A DNA stretch of 22,548 bases from Liolophura sinensis (lineage: Eukaryota; Mollusca; Polyplacophora; Chitonida; Chitonidae), in assembly GCF_032854445.1 (NCBI RefSeq), contig NW_027018482.1:1-22548 (forward strand), read 5' to 3'. The notes beneath the pieces are model-generated. The model was not told where the DNA came from. It made no database searches and saw nothing but the letters and a program-made list of their open reading frames with translations. Made by a program: the position numbers and the translations under genes. Of the stretch, positions 1 to 10,073 are shown piece by piece (positions within the stretch are counted from its first letter, which is position 1; each line of letters opens with the position of its first letter).

Positions 1-50
1 TATCAAGTACCTTGTGTTTTTCATGTACAAATGGTGTGGTTTTTCTACAC
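1..50. repeat. Partial satellite monomer at the left edge
   Basis: These are the last 50 bases of a copy, beginning at tatcaagtacc, so the array extends leftward beyond the window. It reads ttttcatgtac, which is intermediate between the usual ttcacgtac and tttatgtac variants. Confidence 0.93.
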
Positions 51-299
51 GTAGATAAAGACATTGAGATTGTCTTGCACTTAGAAGTAAGACAATTGCT
101 GGGTGAGTTAAATGGGCTTAGCCGAAAGATCTGACGTCTTCTGGGCTACCGAAGGGCACATAACTTATAGTCAAAAGTTGAATATAGTAATGACCAGTCG
201 CGATTGTACAGAGTACAGTGTAGCCGATTTCAATTAACAAAAAGACGAGGCAAAAATGCAAAAGTGGAAAAACTGTTCCAGTGCTACTGGTAAGAGGCT

Positions 300-2470
300 A
301 ATCCGACGTATTTTGTGACGAAAAATCGAATGGTGCAAACCGCGTTGCTCTCCGACCAATACTTTTGGCTGTAGTGACAATTGAATGATTATTTATGTCA
401 TAATCACGTGCCCAGCAACGGCTCTTACTCCATGGAAACCAGGGAAATTTGCAATTTTTCAACAGCTGCCGATGCCTGTCTCAATTCCGCATCTTTTGGC
501 ACCTTACTGAAGTGGGTCAGTGTTCAGTTGTACTTTTTACAGCAGACTGTATCAAGTACCTTGTGTTTTTTTATGTACAAATGGTGTGGTTTTTCTACAC
601 GTAGATAAAGACATTGAGATTGTCTTGCACTTAGAAGTAAGACAATTGCTGGGTGAGGTAAATGGGCTTAGCCTAAAGATTTCAGTTCTTCTGGGCTACC
701 GAAGGGCACATAACTTATAGTCAAAAGTTGAATATAGTAATGACCAGTTGCGATTGTACAGAGTACAGTGTAGGCCGATTTCAATTAACAAAAAGACCAG
801 GCAAAAATGCAAAAGTGCAAAACTGTTTCCAGTGCTGCTGGTAAGAGGCTAATCCGACGTATTTTGTGACGAGAAATCGAATGGTGCAAACCCGCGTTGC
901 TCTCCGACCAATACTTTTGGCTGTAGTGACAATTGAATGATCATTATGTCATAATCACGTGCCCAGCAACGGCTCTTACTCCATGGAAAGCAGGAAAATT
1001 GGCAATTTTTCAACAGCTGCCGATACCTGGCTCAATTCCGCATCTTTTGGCACCTTATTCATGTGGGTCTGTGGTCAGTTGTACTTTTTACAGCAGACTG
1101 TATCAAGTACCTTGTGTTTTTTCACGTACAAATGGTGTGGTTTTTCTACACGTAGATAAAGACATTGAGATTGTCTTGGACTTAGAAGTAAGACAATTGC
1201 TGGGTGAGTTAAATGGGCTTAGCCAAAGATTTCAGGTCTTCTGGGCTACCAAAGGGCACATAACTTATAGTCAAAAGTTGAATATAGAATGACCAGTCGC
1301 GATTGTACAGAGTACAGTGTAGCCGATTTTAATTAACAAAAAGACAGGTAAAAATGCAAAAGTGGAAAAAACTGTTCCAGTGCTGCTGGTAAGAGGCTAA
1401 TCCGACGTATTTTGTGACGAAAAATCGAATGGTGCAAACCGCGTTGCTCTCCGACCAATACTTTTGGCTGTAGTGACAATTGAATGATTATTTATGTCAT
1501 AATCACGTGCCCAGCAAACGGCTCTTACTCCATGGAAACCAGGGAAATTTGCAATTTTTTCAACAGCTGCCGATGCCTGTCTCAATTCCGCATCTTTTGG
1601 CACCTTACTGAAGTGGGTCAGTGTTCAGTTGTACTTTTTACAGCAGACTGTATCAAGTACCTTGTGTTTTTTTATGTACAAATGGTGTGGTTTTTCTACA
1701 CGTAGATAAAGACATTGAGATTGTCTTGCACTTAGAAGTAAGACAATTGCTGGGTGAGGTAAATGGGTCTTAGCCTAAAAGATTTCAGTTCTTCTGGGCT
1801 ACCGAAGGGCACATAACTTATAGTCAAAAGTTGAATATAGTAATGACCAGTTGCGATTGTACAGAGTACAGTGTAGCCGATTTCAATTACAAAAAGACCA
1901 GGCAAAAATGCAAAAGTGCAAAAACTGTTCCAGTGCTGCTGGTAAGAGGCTAATCCGACGTATTTTGTGACGAGAAATCGAATGGTGCAAACCGCGTTGC
2001 TCTCCGACAATACTTTTGGCTGTAGTGACAATTGAATGATCATTTATGTCATAATCACGTGCCAGCAACGGCTCTTACTCCATGGAAAGCAGGAAAATTG
2101 GCAATTTTTCAACAGCTGCCGATACCTGGCTCAATTCCGCATCTATTGGCACCTTATTCATGTGGGTCTGTGGTCCAGTTTGTACTTTTTACAGCAGACT
2201 GTATCAAGTACCTTGTGTTTTTCACGTACAAATGGTGTGGTTTTTCTACACGTAGATAAAGACATTGAGATTGTCTTGGACTTAGAAGTAAGACAATTGC
2301 TGGGTGAGTTAAATGGGCTTAGCCAAAAGATTTCAGGTCTTCTGGGCTACCAAAGGGCACATAACTTATAGTCAAAAGTTAAATATAGTAATGACCAGTC
2401 GCGATTGTACAGAGTACAGTGTAGCCGATTTTAATTAACAAAAAGACCAGGTAAAAATGCAAAAGTGCAA
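300..2470. repeat. Dimeric higher-order repeat, (D-B) x2
   Basis: Two tandem units of about 1,100 bp lie at about 300-1400 and 1400-2470. Shared markers include gacgaaaaatcg (318, 1417), a gatgcctgtctc variant in the D copies, gggtgaggtaaatggg after it, ccagttgcgattg, and aaagcaggaaaattgg with ttcatgtgggtctg in the B copies. By eye the two units differ mainly by single-base insertions and deletions (for example tgtaggccg against tgtagccg, aacccgcg against aaccgcg, gtgcccagc against gtgccagc), with few substitutions. The B copy at 2107-2175 also shares atctattggc with the B copies near 5470 and 8765. Confidence 0.85.
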
Positions 2471-4480
2471 AAACTGTTCCAGTGCTGCTGGTAAGAGGCT
2501 AATCCGACGTATTTTGTGACGAGAAATCGAATGGTGCAAACCGCGTTGCTCTCCGACCAATACTTTTGGCTGTAGCGACAATTGAATTATCATTTATGTC
2601 ATAATCACGTGCCCAGCAACGGCTCTTACTCCATGGAAACCAGGGATATTTGCATTTTTTAACAGCTGCCGATGCCTGGCCCAATTCCGCATCTTTTGGC
2701 ACCTTATAAATGTGGGTCAGTGTTTAGTTGTACTTTTTACAGCAGGACTGTATCAAGTACCTTGTGTTTTACAGCAGACTGTATCAAGTACTTTGTGTTT
2801 TTTATGTACAACTGGTGTGGTTTTTCTACACGTAGATAAAGACATTGAGATTGTCTTGGACTTAGAAGTAAGACAATTGCTGGGTGAGTTAAATGGGCTT
2901 AGCCCAAAGATTTCAGGTCTTCTGGGCTACCAAAGGGCACATAACTTATAGTCAAAAGTTAAATATAGTAATGACCAGTCGCGATTGTACAGAGTACAGT
3001 GTAGCCGATTTCAATTAACAAAAAGACCTGGCAAAAATGCAAAAGTGGAAAAACTGTTCCAGTGCTGCTGGTAGAGGCTAATCCGACGTATTTTGTGACG
3101 AGAAATCGAATGGTGCAAACCGCGTTGCTCTCCGACCAGTACTTTTGGGCTGTAGTGACAATTGAATGATCATTTATGTCATAATCACGTGCCCAGCAAC
3201 GGCTCTTACTCCATGGAAACCAGGGAAATTTGCAATTTTTCAACAGCTGCCAATGCCTGCTCAATTTGCGCATGTTTTGGCACCTTACTGAAGTGAGTCA
3301 GTGTTCAGTTGTACTTTTTACAGCAGACTGCATCAAGTACCTTGTGTTTTTTTATGTACAAATGGTGTGGTTTTTCTACACGTAGATAAAGACATTGAGA
3401 TTGTCTTGCACTTAGAAGTAAGGCAATTGCTGGGTGAGTTAAATGGGCTTGGCCCAAAGATTTCAGGTCTTCTGGGCTACCGAAGGGCACATAACTTATA
3501 GTCAAAAGTTGAATATAGTAATGACCAGTCGCGATTGTACAGAGTACAGTGTAGCCGATTTCAATTAACAAAAACACCAGGCAAAAATGCAAAAGTGGAA
3601 AAAACTCTTCCAGTGCAGCTGGTTGAGGCTAATCCGGACGTATATTGTGACGAGAAATCGAATGGTGCAATCCGCGTTGCTCTCCGGACCAATGCTTTTG
3701 GCTGTAGTGACAATTGAATGATCATTTATGTCATAATCACGTGCCCAGCAACGGCTCTTACTCCATGGAAACCAGGTAAATTTGCAATTTTCAACAGCTG
3801 CCGATGCCTGGCCCAATTCCGCATCTTTTGGCACCTTACTGAAGTGGGTCAGTGTTCAGTTGTACTTTTTACAGCAGACTGTATCAAGTACCTTGTGTTT
3901 TTTCACGTACAAATGGTGTGGTTTTTCTACACGTAGATAAAGACATTGAGATTGTCTTGCACTTAGAAGTAAGGCAATTGCTGGGTGAGTTAAATGGGCT
4001 TAGCCCAAAAATTTCAGGTCTTTTGGTCTACCGAAGGGCACATAACTTATAGTCAAAAGTTGAATATAGTAATGACCAGTCGCGATTGTACAGAGTACAG
4101 TGTAGCCGATTTCAATTAACAAAAAGACCAGGCAAAAATGCAAAAGTGGAAAAAACTGTTCCAGTGCTGCTGGTAAGGAGGCTAATCCGACGTATTTTGT
4201 GACGAGAAATTGAATGTGCAAACCGCGTTGCTCTCCGACCAATACTTTTGCCTGTAGTGACAATTGAATGATCATTTATGTCATAATCACGTGCCCAGCA
4301 ACGGCTCTTACTCCATGGAAACCAGGGAACTTTACAATTTTGAACAGCTGCCGATGCCTGGCTCAATTCCGCATCTTTTGACACCTTACTGAGTGGGTCA
4401 GTGTTCAGTTGTACTTTTTACAGCAGACTGTATCAAGTACCTTGTGTTTTTCACGTACAAATGGTGTGGTTTTTCTACAC
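2252..4480. repeat. Four-copy block A31-D-D'-C, diverged relative of 12750-14430
   Basis: The first three copies have the same order and the same diagnostic variants as 12750-14430, at an offset of about 10.5 kb. These are the 31-bp internal duplication in the A copy, ccaatgcctg plus gtgagtcag plus gcatcaag in the D copy, and ggtaaatttgc with gtgcagctgg, tatattgtgac and gcaatccgcg in the D' copy. This copy carries many extra single-base changes (aatccggacg, ctcttccag, gcaggactg, aatttgcgcatg). It is therefore either an older duplicate or a stretch of poorer sequence quality. The fourth copy is type C, whereas the distant block continues into type E. Confidence 0.8.
2739..2801. repeat. 31-bp internal tandem duplication (copy 1 of 3)
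   Basis: The segment starting acagcagactgtatcaag and ending in the T-run of cttgtgtttt is present twice, at 2739-2770 and 2771-2801, which lengthens this copy to 580 bp. The first half has an extra g (gcaggactg) and the second reads tactttgtg. Elsewhere this segment occurs once per copy, except in the two copies listed below. Confidence 0.93.
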
Positions 4481-5185
4481 GTAGATAAAGACATTGAGAT
4501 TGTCCTTGCACTTAGAAGTAAGACAATTGCTGGGTGAGTTAAATGGGCTTAGCCCAAGATTTGACGTTTTCTTGGCTACCGAAGGGCACATAACTTATAG
4601 TCAAAAGTTGAATATAGTAATCACCAGTCGCGATTGTACAGAGTACAGTTGTAGCCGATTTCAATTAACAAAAAGACCAGGCAAAAATGCAAAAGTGGAA
4701 AAACTGTTCCAGTGCTGCTGGTAAGAGGCTAATCCGACGTATTTTGTGACGAGAAATCGAATGGTGCAAACCGCGTTGCTCTCCGACCAATACTTTTGGC
4801 TGTAGCGACAATTGAATGATCATTGATGTCATAATCACGTGCCCAGCAACGGCTCTTACTCCTTGGAAACCAGGGATATTTGCAATTTTTTAACAGCTGC
4901 CGATGCCTGGCCCAATTCCGCATCTTTTGGCACCTTATAAATGTGGGTCAGTGTTTAGTTGTACTTTTTACAGCAGACTGTATCAAGTACCTTGTGTTTT
5001 TTATGTACAAATGGTGTGGTTTTTCTGCATGTAGATAAAGACATTGAGATTGTCTTGGACTTAGAAATAAGACAATTGCTGGGTGAGTTAAATGGGCTTA
5101 GCCCAAAGATTTCAGGTCTTCTGGGCTACCGAAGGGCACATAACTTATAGTCAAAAGTTGAATATAGTAATGACCAGTCGCGATT

Positions 5186-5196
5186 GTACAGAGTAC
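5186..5196. other. Short inverted repeat gtac-aga-gtac inside the monomer
   Basis: Two gtac arms flank a 3-base centre. It is present in nearly every copy. The A2 copies and one E copy (near 6831, 11805 and 17876) have gtacatagtat instead, which breaks the right arm. No function is assigned. Confidence 0.55.
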
Positions 5197-5363
5197 AGTG
5201 TAGCCGATTTCAATTAACAAAAAGACCAGGTAAAAATGCAAAAGTGGAAAAACTGTTCCAGTGCTGCTGGTAAGAGGCTAATCCGACGTATTTTGTGACG
5301 AGAAATCGAATGGTGCAAACCGCGTTGCTCTCCGACCAATACTTTTGGCTGTAGTGACAATTG

Positions 5364-5390
5364 AATGATCATTTATGTCATAATCACGTG
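5364..5390. other. Palindrome cluster aatgatcatt and cacgtg
   Basis: A perfect 10-bp palindrome (5364-5373) lies 11 bp from a cacgtg hexamer (5385-5390). Most copies keep both. A few D and C copies read aatgattatt (near 385, 1485 and 16410), and the A2 copies read aatgaatatt followed by caagtg. Cacgtg is the core of a typical bHLH (E-box) site, but occupancy here is unknown. Confidence 0.5.
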
Positions 5391-5641
5391 CCCAGCAACG
5401 GCTCTTACTCCATGGAAACCAGGGAAATTGGCAATTTTTCAACAGCTGCCGATACCTGGCTCAATTCCGCATCTATTGGCACCTTATTCATGTGGGTCTG
5501 TGGTCAGTTGTACTTTTTACAGCAGACTGTATCAAGTACCTTGTGTTTTTCACGTACAAATGGTGTGGTTTTTCTACACGTAGATAAAGACATTGAGATT
5601 GTCTTGGACTGAGAAGTAAGACAATTGCTGGGTGAGTTAAA

Positions 5642-5654
5642 TGGGCTTAGCCCA
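5642..5654. other. 13-bp palindrome tgggcttagccca in the monomer
   Basis: Six-base arms surround a single central base. Most central copies keep it, while several flank copies lose the right arm (agccgaaag, agccaaaga or ttacccaaag), so it is not strictly required. It could be a protein site or simply chance. Confidence 0.5.
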
Positions 5655-7226
5655 AAGATTTGACGTTTTCTGGGCTACCGAAGGGCACATAACTTATAGT
5701 CAAAAGTTGAATATAGTAATGACCAGTCGCGATTTTACAGAGTACAGTGTAGCCGATTTCAATTAACAAAAAGACCAGGTAAAAATGCAAAAGTGGAAAA
5801 ACTGTTCCAGTGCTGCTGGTAAGAGGCTAATCCGACGTATTTTGTGACGAGAAATCGAATGGTGCAAACCGCGTTGCTCTCCGACTAATACTTTTGCCTG
5901 TAGTGACAATTGAATGATCATTTATGTCATAATCACGTGCCCAGCAACGGCTCTTACTCCATGGAAACCAGGGAACTTTACAATTTTTTAACAGCTGCCG
6001 TTGCCTGGCTCAATTCCGCATCTTTTGGCACCTTACTGAAGTGGGTCAGTGTTCAGTTGTACTTTTTACAGCAGACTGTATCAAGTACCTTGTGTTTTTC
6101 ACGTACAAATGGTGTGGTTTTTCTACACGTAGATAAAGACATTGAGTTTGTCTTGGACTGAGAAGTAAGACAATTGCTGGGTGAGTTAAATGGGCTTAGC
6201 CGAAAGATTTGACGTTTTCTGGGCTACCGAAGGGCACATAACTTATAGTCAAAAGTTGAATATAGTAATGACCAGTCGCGATTTTACAGAGTACAGTGTA
6301 GCCGATTTCAATTAACAAAAAGACCAGGTATAAATGCAAAAGTGGAAAAACTGTTCCAGTGCTGCTGGTAAGAGGCTAATCCGACGTATTTTGTGACGAG
6401 AAATCGAATGGTGCAAACCGCGTTGCTCTCCGACCAATACTTTTGGCTGTAGCGACAATTGAATGATCATTTATGTCATAATCACGTGCCCAGCAACGGC
6501 TCTTACTCCATGGAAACCAGGGATATTTGCAATTTTTTAACAGCTGCCGATGCCTGGCCCAATTCCGCATCTTTTGGCACCTTATAAATGTGGGTCAGTG
6601 TTTAGTTGTACTTTTTACAGCAGACTGTATCAAGTACCTTGTGTTTTTCACGTACAAATGGTGTGGTTTTTCTACACGTAGATAAAGACATTGAGATTGT
6701 CTTGGACTTAGAAGTAAGACAATTGCTGGGTGAGTTAAATGGGCTTAGCCCAAAGATTTGACGTCTTCTGGGCTACCGAAGGGCACATAACTTATAGTCA
6801 AAAGTTAAATATAGTAATGACCACTCGCAATTGTACATAGTATAGTGTAGCCGATTTCAATTAACAAAAAGACCAGGCAAAAATGCAAAAGTGGAAAAAC
6901 TGTTCCAGTGCTGCTGATAAGAGGCTAATCCGACGTATTTTGTGACGAGAAATCGAATGGTGCAAACCGCGTTGATCTCCGACCAATACTTTTGGCTGTA
7001 GCGACAAATCAATGAATATTGATGTCATAATCAAGTGCCCAGCAACGGCTCTTACTCCATGGAAACCAGGGATATTTGCAATTTTTTAACAGCTGCCGAT
7101 GCCTGGCCCAATTCCGCACCTTTTGGCACCTTATAAATGTGGGTCAGTGTTTAGTTGTACTTTTTACAGCAGACTGTATCAAGTACCTTGTGTTTTTTAT
7201 GTACAAATGGTGTGGTTTTTCTACAC

Positions 7227-9972
7227 GTAGATAAAGACATTGAGATTGTCTTGGACTTAGAAGTAAGACAATTGCTGGGTGAGTTAAATGGGCTTAGCCC
7301 AAAGATTTCAGGTCTTCTGGGCTACCAAAGGGCACATAACTTATAGTCAAAAGTTGAATATAGTAATGACCAGTCGCGATTGTACAGAGTACAGTGTAGC
7401 CGATTTCAATTAACAAAAAGACCTGGCAAAAATGCAAAAGTGGAAAAACTGTTCCAGTGCTGCTGGTAAGAGGCTAATCCGACGTATTTTGTGACGAGAA
7501 ATCGAATGGTGCAAACCGCGTTGCTCTCCGACTAATACTTTTGCCTGTAATGACAATTGAATGATCATTTATGTCATAATCACGTGCCCAGCAACGGCTC
7601 TTACTCCATGGAAACCAGGGAACTTTACAATTTTTTAACAGCTGCCGATGCCTGGCTCAATTCCGCATCTTTTGGCACCTTACTGAAGTGGGTCAGTGTT
7701 CAGTTGTACTTTTTACAGCAGACTGTATCAAGTACCTTGTGTTTTTCACGTACCAATGGTGTGGTTTTTCTACACGTAGATAAAGACATTGAGATTGTCT
7801 TGCACTTAGAAGTAAGACAATTGCTGGGTGAGTTAAATGGGCTTAGCCCAAAGATTTGACGTTTTCTGGGCTACCGAAGGGCACATAACTTATAGTCAAA
7901 AGTTGAATATAGTAATCACCAGTCGCGATTGTACAGAGTACAGTGTAGCCGATTTCAATTAACAAAAAGACCAGGCAAAAATGCAAAAGTGGAAAAACTG
8001 TTCCAGTGCTGCTGGTAAGAGGCTAATCCGACGTATTTTGTGACGAGAAATCGAATGGTGCAAACCGCGTTGCTCTCCGACCAATACTTTTGGCTGTAGC
8101 GACAATTGAATGATCATTGATGTCATAATCACGTGCCCAGCAACGGCTCTTACTCCTTGGAAACCAGGGATATTTGCAATTTTTTAACAGCTGCCGATGC
8201 CTGGCCCAATTCCGCATCTTTTGGCACCTTATAAATGTGGGTCAGTGTTTAGTTGTACTTTTTACAGCAGACTGTATCAAGTACCTTGTGTTTTTTATGT
8301 ACAAATGGTGTGGTTTTTCTGCATGTAGATAAAGACATTGAGATTGTCTTGGACTTAGAAATAAGACAATTGCTGGGTGAGTTAAATGGGCTTAGCCCAA
8401 AGATTTCAGGTCTTCTGGGCTACCGAAGGGCACATAACTTATAGTCAAAAGTTGAATATAGTAATGACCAGTCGCGATTGTACAGAGTACAGTGTAGCCG
8501 ATTTCAATTAACAAAAAGACCAGGTAAAAATGCAAAAGTGGAAAAACTGTTCCAGTGCTGCTGGTAAGAGGCTAATCCGACGTATTTTGTGACGAGAAAT
8601 CGAATGGTGCAAACCGCGTTGCTCTCCGACCAACACTTTTGGCTGTAGTGACAATTGAATGATCATTTATGTCATAATCACGTGCCCAGCAACGGCTCTT
8701 ACTCCATGGAAACCAGGGAAATTGGCAATTTTTCAACAGCTGCCGATACCTGGCTCAATTCCGCATCTATTGGCACCTTATTCATGTGGGTCTGTGGTCA
8801 GTTGTACTTTTTACAGCAGACTGTATCAAGTACCTTGTGTTTTTCACGTACAAATGGTGTGGTTTTTCTACACGTAGATAAAGACATTGAGATTGTCTTG
8901 GACTGAGAAGTAAGACAATTGCTGGGTGAGTTAAATGGGCTTAGCCCAAAGATTTGACGTTTTCTGGGCTACCGAAGGGCACATAACTTATAGTCAAAAG
9001 TTGAATATAGTAATGACCAGTCGCGATTTTACAGAGTACAGTGTAGCCGATTTCAATTAACAAAAAGACCAGGTAAAAATGCAAAAGTGGAAAAACTGTT
9101 CCAGTGCTGCTGGTAAGAGGCTAATCCGACGTATTTTGTGACGAGAAATCGAATGGTGCAAACCGCGTTGCTCTCCGACTAATACTTTTGCCTGTAGTGA
9201 CAATTGAATGATCATTTATGTCATAATCACGTGCCCAGCAACGGCTCTTACTCCATGGAAACCAGGGAACTTTACAATTTTTTAACAGCTGCCGATGCCT
9301 GGCTCAATTCCGCATCTTTTGGCACCTTACTGAAGTGGGTCAGTGTTCAGTTGTACTTTTTACAGCAGACTGTATCAAGTACCTTGTGTTTTTCACGTAC
9401 AAATGGTGTGGTTTTTCTACACGTAGATAAAGACATTGAGATTGTCTTGCACTTAGAAGTAAGACAATTGCTGGGTGAGTTAAATGGGCTTAGCCCAAAG
9501 ATTTGACGTTTTCTGGGCTACCGAAGGGCACATAACTTATAGTCAAAAGTTGAATACAGTAATGACCAGTCGCGATTGTACAGAGTACAGTGTAGCCGAT
9601 TTCAATTAACAAAAAGACCAGGTAAAAATGCAAAAGTGGAAAAAACTGTTCCAGTGCTGCTGGTAAGAGGCTAATCCGACGTATTTTGTGACGAGAAATC
9701 GAATGGTGCAAACCGCGTTGCTCTCCGACCAATACTTTTGGCTGTAGCGACAATTGAATGATCATTTATGTCATAATCACGTGCCCAGCAACGGCTCTTA
9801 CTCCATGGAAACCAGGGATATTTGCAATTTTTTAACAGCTGCCGATGCCTGGCCCAATTCCGCATCTTTTGGCACCTTATAAATGTGGGTCAGTGTTCAG
9901 TTGTACTTTTTACAGCAGACTGTATCAAGTACCTTGTGTTTTTCACGTACAAATGGTGTGGTTTTTCTACAC
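7227..9972. repeat. Hexameric higher-order repeat, second copy, lacking its sixth (A2) monomer
   Basis: The order is C-A-B-C-A, and then another C follows directly instead of A2. Bases 9973-10073 still resemble the start of the A2 copy (6678-6778, with atttgacgtc and ctaccgaag). From 10074 the sequence instead matches the copy after A2 (from about 7328). One monomer's worth of sequence has therefore dropped out at this point. Five consecutive landmark intervals from 6678 to 9423 are exactly 549 bp. Confidence 0.85.
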
Positions 9973-10073
9973 GTAGATAAAGACATTGAGATTGTCTTGG
10001 ACTTAGAAGTAAGACAATTGCTGGGTGAGTTAAATGGGCTTAGCCCAAAGATTTGACGTCTTCTGGGCTACCG

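Larger units (their letters stand above)
5031..5579. repeat. Representative 549-bp satellite monomer (type B)
   Basis: This copy is a clean reference unit of exactly 549 bp and about 42% GC. In order it holds: the landmark at the start; a 13-bp near-palindrome (tgggcttagccca) 60 bp in; the inverted repeat gtac-aga-gtac at 5186-5196; four short A-tracts at 5219-5252; the palindrome aatgatcatt at 5364-5373; cacgtg at 5385-5390; ccatgg at 5410-5415; cagctg at 5443-5448; the type-diagnostic stretch at about 5417-5506; several T-runs; and the small hairpin ctac-ac-gtag at 5574-5583. This copy has gcat in place of acac just before its landmark, a variant shared only with the copy at 8325. No reading frame stays open through the unit. 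Confidence 0.9.
3933..7226. repeat. Hexameric higher-order repeat, first copy (C-A-B-C-A-A2, ~3,294 bp)
   Basis: Six monomers ordered C-A-B-C-A-A2 form one unit, and the same series starts again at 7227. From about 4621 to 6805 it aligns with 7916-10100 at an offset of 3,294-3,295 bp with only scattered differences. The shared rare variants include taatcacc (near 4621 and 7915), the gcatgtag landmark (5031, 8325), ggactgagaag (5605, 8899) and cgattttacag (5731, 9025). Internally the unit is built on a C-A-(B or A2) trimer of 1,647 bp: the C-type gaactttaca marker recurs near 4327, 5974, 7620 and 9267. One extra t near 4650 is unique to this copy. Confidence 0.88.

Noticed and set aside
5031-5579. 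CENP-B box
   Set aside because: I looked on both strands for the nTTCGnnnnAnnCGGGn pattern. The few ttcg sites (reverse strand of ctaccgaaggg and atcgaatgg) lack the required A and CGGG positions.
5031-5579. Pol III promoter or tRNA-derived repeat
   Set aside because: No convincing A box and B box pair and no cloverleaf was seen. The closest stretch (gaaatcgaatggtgcaaacc) does not match a B box.
5031-5579. Ancestral internal trimer of 183 bp
   Set aside because: 549 equals 3 x 183, but comparing the three thirds by eye shows no consistent similarity. Short resemblances such as agttgaatat and aattgaatga are about 207 bp apart, not 183.
7557-7859. Recurrent 100-codon plus-strand ORF beginning MNDHLCHNHV, repeated at 9204, 10303 and 12531
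   Set aside because: 549 is divisible by 3, so the frame recurs in every copy, but conserved stops interrupt the rest of the unit in the same frame. Copies differ by indels and stops (for example ggactgag), and no protein family is recognisable. It is a by-product of the repeat.
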